Shown: positions 17,055-24,303 of the stretch, piece after piece
How the letters are laid out: each line of letters opens with the position of its first letter
Position numbering within the stretch: position 1 is the first letter of the stretch
Assembly: GCA_025352845.1 (NCBI GenBank)
Contig: JANXSC010000137.1
Location: forward strand, 1 to 36,612
DNA: 36,612 bases
DNA from: Opitutaceae bacterium
GTDB lineage: Bacteria; Verrucomicrobiota; Verrucomicrobiia; Opitutales; Opitutaceae
Direction of reading: 5' to 3'
Notes under the pieces: generated by a model
Databases searched by the model: none
Told to the model about the DNA's origin: nothing
The model's input: the letters and a program-made list of their open reading frames with translations, nothing else
Position numbers and translations under genes: made by a program

Positions 17055-19244
17055 ATGAAGCGGCTTCTTCGTCACCTTCTCTTCGCGCTCGCGATGGGCT
17101 CTTCCGCGGCTTCGGCTAAACTCGTCGAATACGATCTGACGATTGCCGAACAAACCGTGAATTTCTCGGGACAGCCGGCTCAAGCGATCATGTTCAACGG
17201 AACTCTGCCGGGGCCGACCCTCCGGTTCACCGAAGGCGATACCGCGCGCATCCGCGTGCGGAACGCGCTGCGTGAGGAGACTTCCGTGCATTGGCATGGC
17301 CTCCTCGTGCCGAACGACCAGGATGGCGTGCCCCACGTCAACCGACCGCCGATCATGCCGGGCGAGACGCAGACCTTTGAGTTCACCCTCAAGCAGCACG
17401 GCACCTACTGGTTTCACTCGCACACGGTGTTGCAGGAGCAGCGCGGGATGTTCGGCGCCATCGTCGTCCTGCCGCGCGAGCCGCGCATCCGGGCCGACCG
17501 CGATTATGTGGCCATGCTTTCCGATTGGACCGATGAGGGTCCGGACGAAGTCCTGCGCACCCTCCGCCGCGGCAGCGATTATTATCAGCTCAAAAAAGGC
17601 TCCGTGCAGAGCATCGCCGGCGCTTGGCGGCACGATGCGCTTGGCGCGATGTTCAAGCGCGAGCTTGCGCGGATGCCACCGATGGATTTGTCCGACGTGG
17701 CCTACGACCGCTTCCTTTTTAACGGCCAGCCTGAACACGTGCTCGACGCCAAGCCCGGCGAGGTCGTCCGGCTGCGCCTCGTGAACGCCGCCGCCGCGAC
17801 TTATTTTTATCTCACCTACGCCGGCGGGCCGCTGCGCATCGTGGCGGCGGATGGCAACGACGTGCAGCCGGTCGAAGTCGAACGCTTCCTCTATCCCATT
17901 GCGGAAACCTATGATTTGCTCGTGCCCGTCCCGAGCGACGGTGCGTGGGAATTACGCGCGACGGCGCAGGACGGATCGGGCAAGACCTCGCTTTTCATCG
18001 GCAGCGGTTCACGCCACTTCGCACCCGACGTCCCCAAACCCAATATCTACCAGAGCATGGCTGGAATGACGGAGATGAGCGGGATGCCCTCCACCCAGGA
18101 GAAACCCGTCGCTGCCGCGCGCACCGGCGAAGCAATGGCCGGCATGACCATGCCCGTGGAAAAAACGGCCGCCGCGAGCGCGGATCACCGCGGACACGAA
18201 AAGATGGCTGCCATGCCGGGCATGACGATGCCAGCGACGCCAAAGCCATCCGCATCGGCCGACACCGTAATCCCGATGGGCGGGATGGATGACCCCACGC
18301 GTCCCAACGCTCCCTACGCCAGCCTGCGCGCCCTCACGCCGACCACCCTGCCCGGTGATCATCCCGTGCGCGAAATCACCCTGCGATTGCAAGGCGACAT
18401 GATTCGCTTCGTTTGGTTTCTCGACGGAAAAACCCTCACCGAGGCCGACCTGATTACGATCCGTCGCGGCGAGATCGTCCGGTTCGTGATGATCAACGAG
18501 AGCATGATGCACCATCCGATGCATCTGCATGGTCATTTCTTCCGGGTGTTGAACGGCCAGGGAGAATGGTCGCCGCTCAAACACACGGTCGATTTACCGC
18601 CGATGGCCACGCAGGTCATCGAGTTCGATGCCAACGAAGAGAAGGAATGGTTGTTTCATTGCCACATCCTCTACCATGCGAAAGTCGGCATGGCTCGCAT
18701 CGTGCATTACGAGGGCTCACCGCCGAATCTATTTCTCGCGCACTTGGACAAAACCGAACACGACCCGCGATTCTACTGGGGAGAAGTGCAGGCGTTGAGT
18801 CACATGACCGAGGGTTTCGTGACCGCGCAGAATAATCGCCACGGTCTCACCGCCGCATGGCAGGTCGGCTGGCAACACGTCGAACCCACCGACTACGAGG
18901 CGCAGCTCACCTACGACCGTTACGTGAACAGCTTTTTCAGCGTGTTTGCCGGGGCGGCCGTTGATCGAGAGAGTAATCGCGGCATTCTCGGCGTCCGCTA
19001 TTTGCTCCCGCTCATGTTCCAGTCCACGTCGTGGGTGGACTCCAAGGGCGACCTCCGCATCGACCTCACGCGGCGTTTCCGGCTGACTGATCGCGTTGAA
19101 ATCTTTGGCACCGGCGAATACGACACACGGCGGAAATGGGAAGGCTCTGCCGGCGTGGAATACATCCTCGGCAAACAATTCTCCGTCGTCGGTCGCTGGC
19201 ACTCGGAGTTCGGCTGGGGTGGCGGCCTGTATCTTCGTTTCTAG
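17055..19244 (+). CDS. Multicopper oxidase (CopA-like) with Met-rich insert and C-terminal barrel-like extension
   Basis: This encodes 729 residues. A Sec-like signal covers 1-21 (ASSAASA region). Oxidase motifs in order are HWHG 79-82, HSHT 121-124, HHPMHLHGHFF from 486 and HCHILYH 535-541. Between the second and third cupredoxin domains a Met/His-rich segment at about 335-430 contains repeats such as MAGMTEMSGM, MAGMTMP and MPGMTMP, as in Pseudomonas-type CopA. After the last copper motif, residues about 560-729 are not oxidase. They alternate polar and aromatic residues (for example RFRLTDRVEIFGTGEYDTRRKW) and end GGGLYLRF, a terminal Phe typical of outer-membrane strands; this resembles CopB. 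The single open frame makes it an oxidase-barrel fusion. It is divergent from the barrel gene. Confidence 0.9.
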   Translation: MKRLLRHLLFALAMGSSAASAKLVEYDLTIAEQTVNFSGQPAQAIMFNGTLPGPTLRFTEGDTARIRVRNALREETSVHWHGLLVPNDQDGVPHVNRPPIMPGETQTFEFTLKQHGTYWFHSHTVLQEQRGMFGAIVVLPREPRIRADRDYVAMLSDWTDEGPDEVLRTLRRGSDYYQLKKGSVQSIAGAWRHDALGAMFKRELARMPPMDLSDVAYDRFLFNGQPEHVLDAKPGEVVRLRLVNAAAATYFYLTYAGGPLRIVAADGNDVQPVEVERFLYPIAETYDLLVPVPSDGAWELRATAQDGSGKTSLFIGSGSRHFAPDVPKPNIYQSMAGMTEMSGMPSTQEKPVAAARTGEAMAGMTMPVEKTAAASADHRGHEKMAAMPGMTMPATPKPSASADTVIPMGGMDDPTRPNAPYASLRALTPTTLPGDHPVREITLRLQGDMIRFVWFLDGKTLTEADLITIRRGEIVRFVMINESMMHHPMHLHGHFFRVLNGQGEWSPLKHTVDLPPMATQVIEFDANEEKEWLFHCHILYHAKVGMARIVHYEGSPPNLFLAHLDKTEHDPRFYWGEVQALSHMTEGFVTAQNNRHGLTAAWQVGWQHVEPTDYEAQLTYDRYVNSFFSVFAGAAVDRESNRGILGVRYLLPLMFQSTSWVDSKGDLRIDLTRRFRLTDRVEIFGTGEYDTRRKWEGSAGVEYILGKQFSVVGRWHSEFGWGGGLYLRF

Positions 19245-19271
19245 GAACTGCACGGCGGAATTTTCACGCGA

Positions 19272-19291
19272 CGCGGGGTTGACTCCCCGCG
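19272..19291 (+). terminator. GC-rich stem-loop after the oxidase gene
   Basis: A 7-bp stem CGCGGGG/CCCCGCG with a 6-nt loop lies 28 bp after the oxidase stop. There is no downstream T-run, so it would be a weak or Rho-assisted terminator. It separates the oxidase from the regulator. Confidence 0.4.
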
Positions 19292-19343
19292 CGAGAGTGG
19301 GCCTTCACCCCATCGCGGAGGAACTGGAAGCAAGCCATCATGG

Positions 19344-19490
19344 ATGATCATGTATCTATCCACGTTGCGCGAACCCCGAGGCCGGCTCTACTCGGCCCTC
19401 TCGGAGTCAGCGATGTTCGGCGAATTCAAACCGGCCTTTGAAAAAGCGACGGGGCTGCCGCTCTCGATGCATCCGCCGGCGGAGGAAAGA
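19344..19490 (+). pseudogene. N-terminal fragment of the PocR/AraC regulator, out of frame with the rest
   Basis: The frame from ATG 19344 encodes MFGEFKPAFEKATGLPLSMHPP, which matches the start of a PocR sensory domain (xEYxxAFxxATGLPLxLxP). After about 19480-19530 the matching continuation (CARLARTSRACTACFALQQ) is in another frame. A single-base deletion, or equivalent, within this GC-rich interval would explain it. Either the regulator is broken, it uses a frameshift, or the assembly has an error. Confidence 0.5.
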
Positions 19491-19492
19491 GC

Positions 19493-20260
19493 GTGCGCTC
19501 TCCCCCAGGAAAACCCGCTGGCCCGGGATCGTTCTGCGCCCGGCTGGCGCGGACCAGCCGCGCCTGCACCGCCTGCTTTGCGCTGCAACAGCGATTGGAG
19601 GAGGAGGCGAAGCTGCAACCGAAGACCTTAAAATGCCTGGCCGGCTTGTGTGAGACCGCCGTGCCCGTGCGCGTGGGCGAAAGGCTCGTCGCCTTCATTC
19701 AGACCGGCGGAGTTCTCGTCGAAACCCCCAACCGGCGGCAGTGCGACGAGGTGGCCCGCGAGCTGTTGCGGCTGGGCACGCCGATCGACCTGAAAAAATT
19801 TGACGACGACTACCATGCCGCGCGGGTGCTCGTGCCGGAGCAGTATGAATCCATGGTCCGCCTCCTGGCGATTTTCGCGGATCAGCTCGGGGCCTGTGGC
19901 AGTCAGCTCGCCCTGCGCCAATCCGCACCCGAGACGCCGGCTGTTTCCCGCGCCCGCCAAATCATCGACGCGGACTTTCGCGAGGAGCTTTCGCTCGGGG
20001 CAGTCGCGCGGCAGGTCAACGTCAGTGTCGGATATTTCGGCACCCAATTCAAAAAAGACACCGGCTTCAACTTCGTCGACTACGTCGCCCGGCGGCGGGT
20101 CGGCGAGGCAAGGACTATGCTGCAAAATCCGAAATTTCGGATTAGCGAGGCGGCATTTGAGGTCGGGTTTCAATCGCTCTCGCAATTCAACCGTTCGTTT
20201 CACCGGATCGCCGGCATGTCCCCGCGGGCCTATCGGGCGTCGCTGGGCCATGCCGCATAA
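19493..20260 (+). CDS. AraC-family regulator with (incomplete) PocR sensory domain
   Basis: The open frame from GTG 19493 gives 255 residues, though the true gene probably began upstream at 19344 in another frame. Residues about 14-120 are the PocR ligand-binding module with CARLARTSRACTACF, LAGLCETAVPVRVGERLVAF and IQTGGVL. The linker is followed by two helix-turn-helix motifs at about 155-250 (LSLGAVARQVNVSVGYFGTQFKK, then ISEAAFEVGFQSLSQFNRSFHR and PRAYRASL), the standard AraC DNA-binding domain. The cysteines of PocR are compatible with metal or redox sensing. It is the only recognisable transcription regulator in the island and would be expected to act on neighbouring genes. Confidence 0.75.
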   Translation: MRSPPGKPAGPGSFCARLARTSRACTACFALQQRLEEEAKLQPKTLKCLAGLCETAVPVRVGERLVAFIQTGGVLVETPNRRQCDEVARELLRLGTPIDLKKFDDDYHAARVLVPEQYESMVRLLAIFADQLGACGSQLALRQSAPETPAVSRARQIIDADFREELSLGAVARQVNVSVGYFGTQFKKDTGFNFVDYVARRRVGEARTMLQNPKFRISEAAFEVGFQSLSQFNRSFHRIAGMSPRAYRASLGHAA

Positions 20261-20293
20261 AGTGCGCAGTTTATTCGAGTGAATGCGTAGCGG

Positions 20294-20719
20294 GTGAGCG
20301 GCCGGTTCAGGCATAATAACGGCGTGAAACCTGCCGCGTTCGAGACCTCCGACCAGCCAGGCCACACCGCGAGGGTTCTCTCAGACGAGAGTGCGGTCGA
20401 TATTGCGATTACCAGCGAGCGTGGCGACACGCGACGCTACCAGGCGCAGTCCGTGACCCTCCAGATTGTGCGCGGGGGGATGGAGGTCTTGCAGGACTAT
20501 CGCGGCTGCTACGCTTGGTTCGAACGCTGCCGGCTGGAAGCGCGCGTGGGTCGTGAGCGCATGGTGCTGGGTTTCGCAACGGGCGTCATGTCGAGCTGCG
20601 GCGGGGAAATGACCATCGTCGCCACTTCCGATTCTGCCGCTGTGCGATCTTCGGGAACTTCCTCGAACCACCAGCCGATCGGGAAAAGCAAAAATAACGG
20701 CCGGTCCAAATCGAAATGA
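20294..20719 (+). CDS. Hypothetical protein, doubtful
   Basis: A frame from GTG 20294 gives 141 residues and overlaps the next start by 4 bp (ATGA, 20716-20719). The middle reads like folded protein (SVTLQIVRGGMEVLQDYRGCYAWFERCRLEARVG), whereas both ends are low-complexity. There is no signal peptide and no recognised domain. The ATGA overlap and a central folded-looking part argue for a gene; the weak start and lack of family argue against. The opposite strand is also open over part of the region. Confidence 0.35.
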   Translation: MSGRFRHNNGVKPAAFETSDQPGHTARVLSDESAVDIAITSERGDTRRYQAQSVTLQIVRGGMEVLQDYRGCYAWFERCRLEARVGRERMVLGFATGVMSSCGGEMTIVATSDSAAVRSSGTSSNHQPIGKSKNNGRSKSK

Positions 20720-21786
20720 AAACCACCCTGTCTCTTCCTCTATCCAAAGCGGCGTTTGCCGCGCTGTTCTTCACCGGCATTTTTGCCAGCGCACTCCAAG
20801 CCGCTACGCCACCGGTCGACCCGGCGGTTCACGCCGCACACGTCGCCGCTGGCACGATGCCTCCTGACTCACCCGCACCTGCCAACATGGGAATGGCAGA
20901 CCCCGCGCTTTCCCGGCAAGTTTCCGAACTCCAGGTGAAAGTCGCTCAACTCGAAGCGACGCTCGCCAAAAACGCACCGGCGATGGCCCCCGCTCCCGCG
21001 GGTGCGGCGATGGCGGGAATGCCGGCAGCCGCGCCCACCGCAAATCCGCCGATGAGCATGGGCATGGAAAAGATGAAGTCTCCCAGCATGAGCGCCGCCG
21101 CCATGCCGGCTCCCGCGATGGCAAGCATGAGCCCACCCGCTGCGCCTTCGTCTGGAGGGATGATGGCGATGATGGGCATGATGATGGGCATGATGGACAA
21201 AATGATGCCGATGCCCGGCGGTTCCATGCCGGCAGCGGCTCCCATGGCGGCGATACCCGCCGGCGGCATGGCGATGATGCAGATGGATAAGATGGAAATG
21301 GCCGGCATGATGGGCATGGCCCCGATGGGCGGCGGCGCTCCCGGTGCCATGCCGCAATCCGCGCTCCCTGGTTTCCCCGGCGCCTCACATCTCTACCACA
21401 TCGGCGCGACCGACTTTTTTCTCGACCATCCGCAGCACATCGCCCTTTCGACTGAACAGACGGCCGCGCTCAACAAAGCGAAGGAGCAGGCGCTACTCGC
21501 GAAGAGCACCGCTGATCGCGCTATCGAGCAAGCCGAGCAGGAACTCTGGACCTTGACCGCATCGGATCAGCCGGACTCGGCCAAGATCGAAGCGAAGGTT
21601 CGCCAAACCGAAAAGCTCACGGGCGATTCACGTCTGGCTTTCGTCCGCGCCGTCGGCGACGCCAGCAAGATTCTCACCGATGAGCAGCGCAAGATCCTCA
21701 CCGGTTTCGCGTCGCCGGCTCCCGCGATGCCCGCAGCGAACACGACAGCCCCGGCCGCTGCGATGGCCCCGATGAAAGGCATGTGA
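20716..21786 (+). CDS. Exported Met-rich protein with C-terminal CpxP/Spy-like helical domain
   Basis: This encodes 356 residues. A signal peptide covers about 1-29 (SALQAA). A short coiled coil lies at about 68-90 (SRQVSELQVKVAQLEATLAK). A Met/Ala/Pro/Gly-rich domain from about 55 to 215 holds roughly 38 methionines, including MMAMMGMMMGMMDKMM. The C-terminal helical domain at about 225-335 has LSTEQTAALNKAKEQAL and LTDEQRKIL, like the LTxxQ repeats of CpxP, Spy and ZraP periplasmic stress chaperones. Met-rich motifs bind Cu(I) and Ag(I). I infer a periplasmic copper buffer or chaperone. The antisense frames here look His-rich only because ATG reads CAT on the other strand. Confidence 0.8.
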   Translation: MKTTLSLPLSKAAFAALFFTGIFASALQAATPPVDPAVHAAHVAAGTMPPDSPAPANMGMADPALSRQVSELQVKVAQLEATLAKNAPAMAPAPAGAAMAGMPAAAPTANPPMSMGMEKMKSPSMSAAAMPAPAMASMSPPAAPSSGGMMAMMGMMMGMMDKMMPMPGGSMPAAAPMAAIPAGGMAMMQMDKMEMAGMMGMAPMGGGAPGAMPQSALPGFPGASHLYHIGATDFFLDHPQHIALSTEQTAALNKAKEQALLAKSTADRAIEQAEQELWTLTASDQPDSAKIEAKVRQTEKLTGDSRLAFVRAVGDASKILTDEQRKILTGFASPAPAMPAANTTAPAAAMAPMKGM

Positions 21787-21793
21787 GCGGACA

Positions 21794-21812
21794 GCGACCG
21801 GCCAACGGTCGC
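21794..21812 (+). terminator. Stem-loop directly after the Met-rich gene
   Basis: GCGACCG and CGGTCGC form a 7-bp stem with a 5-nt loop, 8 bp after the stop codon at 21784-21786. There is no T-run, so it may be a weak terminator or a 3-prime mRNA stabiliser that separates expression of the abundant Met-rich protein from the downstream genes. Confidence 0.4.
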
Positions 21813-21906
21813 CAAAGGCAAAATACACAATGAATCTACGCAGGCCAAACTGGATCACGCCCGGAAGCAGTTCAGCGGAGCGGCACATTAACCAACTCAC
21901 TTCTTT

Positions 21907-22032
21907 ATGATGCACCAAAATGACGGATGGATGGGTGGATGGATGGGCGGAGGGATGTGGGTTTGGACGGTGATCGGCACCCTGGTGGTGGTCCTGCTCG
22001 TCGTCGTGATCACCAAGCTGCTCAAGAAATAG
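21907..22032 (+). CDS. 41-residue single-span membrane peptide with Gly/Trp/Met head (copy 2)
   Basis: It starts MMHQNDGWMGGWMGGGMW, then has one hydrophobic span (about 18-36) and ends TKLLKK. The coding DNA and a few bases upstream (TCTTTATGATG) are strongly similar to the gene at 24931-25056, so the two are recent paralogs. The 33-residue peptide at 8584-8685 on the minus strand is a more distant relative. The Met and Trp in the exposed head could bind Cu(I). It is too short for most gene callers, but the three-way conservation supports translation. Confidence 0.68.
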   Translation: MMHQNDGWMGGWMGGGMWVWTVIGTLVVVLLVVVITKLLKK

Positions 22033-22146
22033 CCCGGCACTCGCACTGTTACGAGGCCAGCCGCAGCGGCAAAAATCGAATTTGCGAACCCTTCGTTCGC
22101 TCAGCAACGAATCCAATCAAAACGCGAGAGAACGAAAGGCCCCGTT

Positions 22147-22281
22147 ATGAAAACAAAAAACAACCTCCTGAATAAAATTATCGTGATCCACCAATCGAAT
22201 TGGCTGAAGCCAGCCCTGCTGTCGCTGGCGCTCGCCGTCACCGTCCTCGGCGTGACCGGCTGCGGCACACCGCACCATTGA
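22147..22281 (+). CDS. 44-residue lipoprotein precursor, mature part only CGTPHH
   Basis: The start is MKTKNNLLNKIIVIHQ, followed by a hydrophobic stretch (about 20-37) and the lipobox VTGC with Cys39. Only six residues, CGTPHH, would remain after processing. Such tiny lipopeptides (entericidin-like in scale, not in sequence) are known in other genomes. The two terminal histidines on a lipid anchor suggest metal binding, which is inference. It lies between the membrane peptide and the Zn-ribbon-like protein in the same orientation. Confidence 0.6.
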   Translation: MKTKNNLLNKIIVIHQSNWLKPALLSLALAVTVLGVTGCGTPHH

Positions 22282-22317
22282 AGGTAGTGCAGATACCAAA
22301 CTGAAAAAGATCCGGAT

Positions 22318-22803
22318 ATGAAAACGACCAACACCCTCGTCAGTAGAATCAGCTTCGGTTCGGGACTCGCGCTCGCCGTGACTCTGGCGGCGTATTTTCC
22401 CGATGCGGCCCGCGCGGCGGAGCATGATCCCAAAATGGGAAAAATGCCCTCTGGCGCAATGCCGGGGGCTCAAGCCCCGATGAGCATGATGAACCACATC
22501 AAAACCCAGGCGGAGGCAGACGCGCTAAAGCCCGGCGACTCGATGTCGAGGCCCTGTAGTAAGTGCAAAACCATCATGGTGCAAAAGGTGGGCACCGACA
22601 AGGCTCACGTCAAAATGATGACCATTGGTGAAAAAACCTCGTGTGCGGAGTGCGGCGGCACGGCCGAAGTCGTCGGCACCGGCAAAGGCGAAGGAAAGAA
22701 CGAGGAGGTCAAGCACGTCTGCTCAAAGTGCGGTGACGACGCCATGTTTTGCTCCTCGACGAAGCCCGGCAGCGGTGCGATGCCACTGATGAAAATGAAG
22801 TAA
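22318..22803 (+). CDS. Exported protein with three CxxC pairs (zinc-ribbon-like)
   Basis: This encodes 161 residues. A signal peptide covers about 1-34 (DAARAAE). A short Met-rich stretch (about 38-60: MGKMPSGAMPG, MSMMNH) follows. The C-terminal half has CSKCKT near 80, CAECGG near 107 and CSKCGDD near 138, then FCSST. Two or three CxxC pairs form a rubredoxin/zinc-ribbon-like site. In an exported protein of a copper island they may hold Cu(I) or Zn. The family is one I have no name for. It opens 36 bp after the lipopeptide gene. Confidence 0.7.
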   Translation: MKTTNTLVSRISFGSGLALAVTLAAYFPDAARAAEHDPKMGKMPSGAMPGAQAPMSMMNHIKTQAEADALKPGDSMSRPCSKCKTIMVQKVGTDKAHVKMMTIGEKTSCAECGGTAEVVGTGKGEGKNEEVKHVCSKCGDDAMFCSSTKPGSGAMPLMKMK

Positions 22804-22874
22804 CCCCGTCCTCACTGCGGGTGGGCGTCGCCGTCCTTGGCGCGGCCCGCACCCACACTTGAGCATCGCGACAG

Positions 22875-22880
22875 TATAAT
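22875..22880 (+). promoter_or_regulatory. Possible -10 element (TATAAT) before the E-set protein gene
   Basis: An exact TATAAT stands 61 bp upstream of the 22941 start in a GC-rich intergenic stretch. A -35 match at 17-bp spacing (22852-22857) is poor, so this is only a candidate promoter. Confidence 0.3.
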
Positions 22881-22940
22881 GGGACGTGGTCCCGACGCGG
22901 GGGTTGCGCACCCGTAAGACAACCCGAAACAAAATACTCC

Positions 22941-23258
22941 ATGAGCAAATCCAGCCAAGGAAACAAGATTGAGCGCGAAGCTGCCCGGCCAATAACTTTC
23001 TCGTGCCGCGCGCCGGACGCCAAAGCGATTTTTGTCGCGGGCACGTTCAACGATTGGCGCGCCGATGCGGTGCCCCTCAAGCGCCAAGCGGATGGGCTTT
23101 GGCAAACGACCGTGCGACTCTCGCCCGGCCATCAGGAATTCAAGTTCGTAGTCGATGGCCAATGGTGCTGCGAGCCTGGCTGCGAGGGCGAACATCACGG
23201 CTGCCCGAAATTTTGCGCGAACGACTTCGGCACGATGAACCGCGTGCTGGAGGTCTGA
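22941..23258 (+). CDS. Small E-set/CBM48-like (isoamylase early set) protein with Cys/His insert
   Basis: This encodes 105 residues. No signal peptide is seen. Residues about 18-105 match the AMPK/CBM48 early-set fold: FVAGTFNDWRADAVPL, then GLWQTTVRLSPGHQEFKFVVDGQW and a closing FGTMNRVLEV. The usual loop between the last strands carries CCEPGCEGEHHGCPKFC (about 73-89), with five Cys and two His, which looks like an added metal site. Glycogen-binding proteins of this kind appear next to stress and metal genes in several bacteria without known function. It lies between two exported metal-related genes. Confidence 0.78.
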   Translation: MSKSSQGNKIEREAARPITFSCRAPDAKAIFVAGTFNDWRADAVPLKRQADGLWQTTVRLSPGHQEFKFVVDGQWCCEPGCEGEHHGCPKFCANDFGTMNRVLEV

Positions 23259-23426
23259 AAAATGCCCGCCGACCACTGCGTCCATTGTGTCGCGCTCGCC
23301 ACTTAGTTTGCGGTGGCAGAGCGCAGCACCGAAAATTCGCCGAAAGCGGCTGCACCGCGGGCGTCGGTCGCTCCTTTGGTCGGTAGCATGAAAGCGACCT
23401 GAAAAAAGCGTCACCGAAACAAAATT

Positions 23427-24281
23427 ATGAAAACAAAATCAGTCGAATTGTCCTGCGCCGCGCCCATCGCGCCAGCCGTGTTGAGAGCCCTAACTGGGGC
23501 CACCGTGGGAATCGGACTGCTCCTCTCGATGATGACCTTGCAGTCCTGCTCCGCGACGAAGGTAGGTCCGAATGAAGGTGACGTTGTTCAGTTAAAAAAT
23601 AGCCAAGCGAAAGCCGAAGTCGTGGCCAACGCCGACACCGGCGAGGTGATGGTTCACACGTGGGACCAGAATTATTCGAAGGCGGCGGTGGCAAAGCTGC
23701 GCGAACATAAAATCGAAGTCGTGATGCTGACCGGAGACAACGCGGCCACAGCCAAACGCATCGCCGCGGACCTTGGCATCGACACGGTGTTGGCCGACGT
23801 GCTGCCGGGCCAGAAGGCTGAAAAGGTGAAGGCGCTGCAGGCTGCGGGGAAGAAGGTCGGCATGGTGGGTGACGGGGTGAACGACGCTCCAGCGCTGACT
23901 CAGGCCGATGTGGGTTTTGCCATCGGTGCCGGCACCGACGTTGCGATGGAAAGCGCCGATGTGGTGCTGATGAAGAGCGACCCGTATGACATCGTCAGCG
24001 CGATTGAGCTGTCGCGCGCCACGTTGCGAAAGATGCATCAGAATCTCTGGTGGGCGGTGGGCTACAACGTGATCGCGTTCCCGCTCGCCGCCGGCGTCCT
24101 GTATCCTTTCGTGCTGAGTCCCGAGGTCGCCGCCCTGTCAATGTCGGGCAGCACGCTCGTTGTGGCGATCAATGCGCTGATGCTGAAGCGCACCAAGCTG
24201 GCCGGAATCAAGAGCGTCGCGCCGAAAAATGCGCCGAAAACGGATGCTCCGGTTGCCGCGCCCGTGCCGGCACGAGCGTGA
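23427..24281 (+). CDS. Lipoprotein N-terminus fused to the C-terminal part of a Cu+ P-type ATPase
   Basis: This encodes 284 residues. Residues 1-41 form a lipoprotein signal with lipobox LQSC (Cys41). Residues about 42-80 (KVGPNEGDVVQLKN, VMVHTWDQ) read like a small periplasmic lipoprotein. From about 82 the sequence is P1B-ATPase: TGDN at 102-105, hinge GDGVNDAP at 148-155, then ESADVVLM and two TM helices (about 205-255). The phosphorylation motif DKTGT, the TGES actuator and the CPC helix are all missing, so transport is impossible. The frame is uninterrupted, so this is a chimera formed by recombination between a lipoprotein gene and an ATPase gene. It may be inert or may have gained a new role. 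The intact ATPase lies at 29223. Confidence 0.75.
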   Translation: MKTKSVELSCAAPIAPAVLRALTGATVGIGLLLSMMTLQSCSATKVGPNEGDVVQLKNSQAKAEVVANADTGEVMVHTWDQNYSKAAVAKLREHKIEVVMLTGDNAATAKRIAADLGIDTVLADVLPGQKAEKVKALQAAGKKVGMVGDGVNDAPALTQADVGFAIGAGTDVAMESADVVLMKSDPYDIVSAIELSRATLRKMHQNLWWAVGYNVIAFPLAAGVLYPFVLSPEVAALSMSGSTLVVAINALMLKRTKLAGIKSVAPKNAPKTDAPVAAPVPARA

Positions 24282-24303
24282 GCGATGGACGCTTATCAAA
24301 TCC

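Noticed and set aside
16817..17056. 80-residue N-terminal extension of the outer-membrane barrel gene
   Set aside because: It would place the signal peptide inside the protein and use up the divergent promoter region. The start at 16816 opens directly on the signal peptide.
20869..21357. His-rich antisense protein opposite the Met-rich gene
   Set aside because: Met codons ATG read as CAT (His) on the other strand, so the apparent His-rich metal binder is an artefact.
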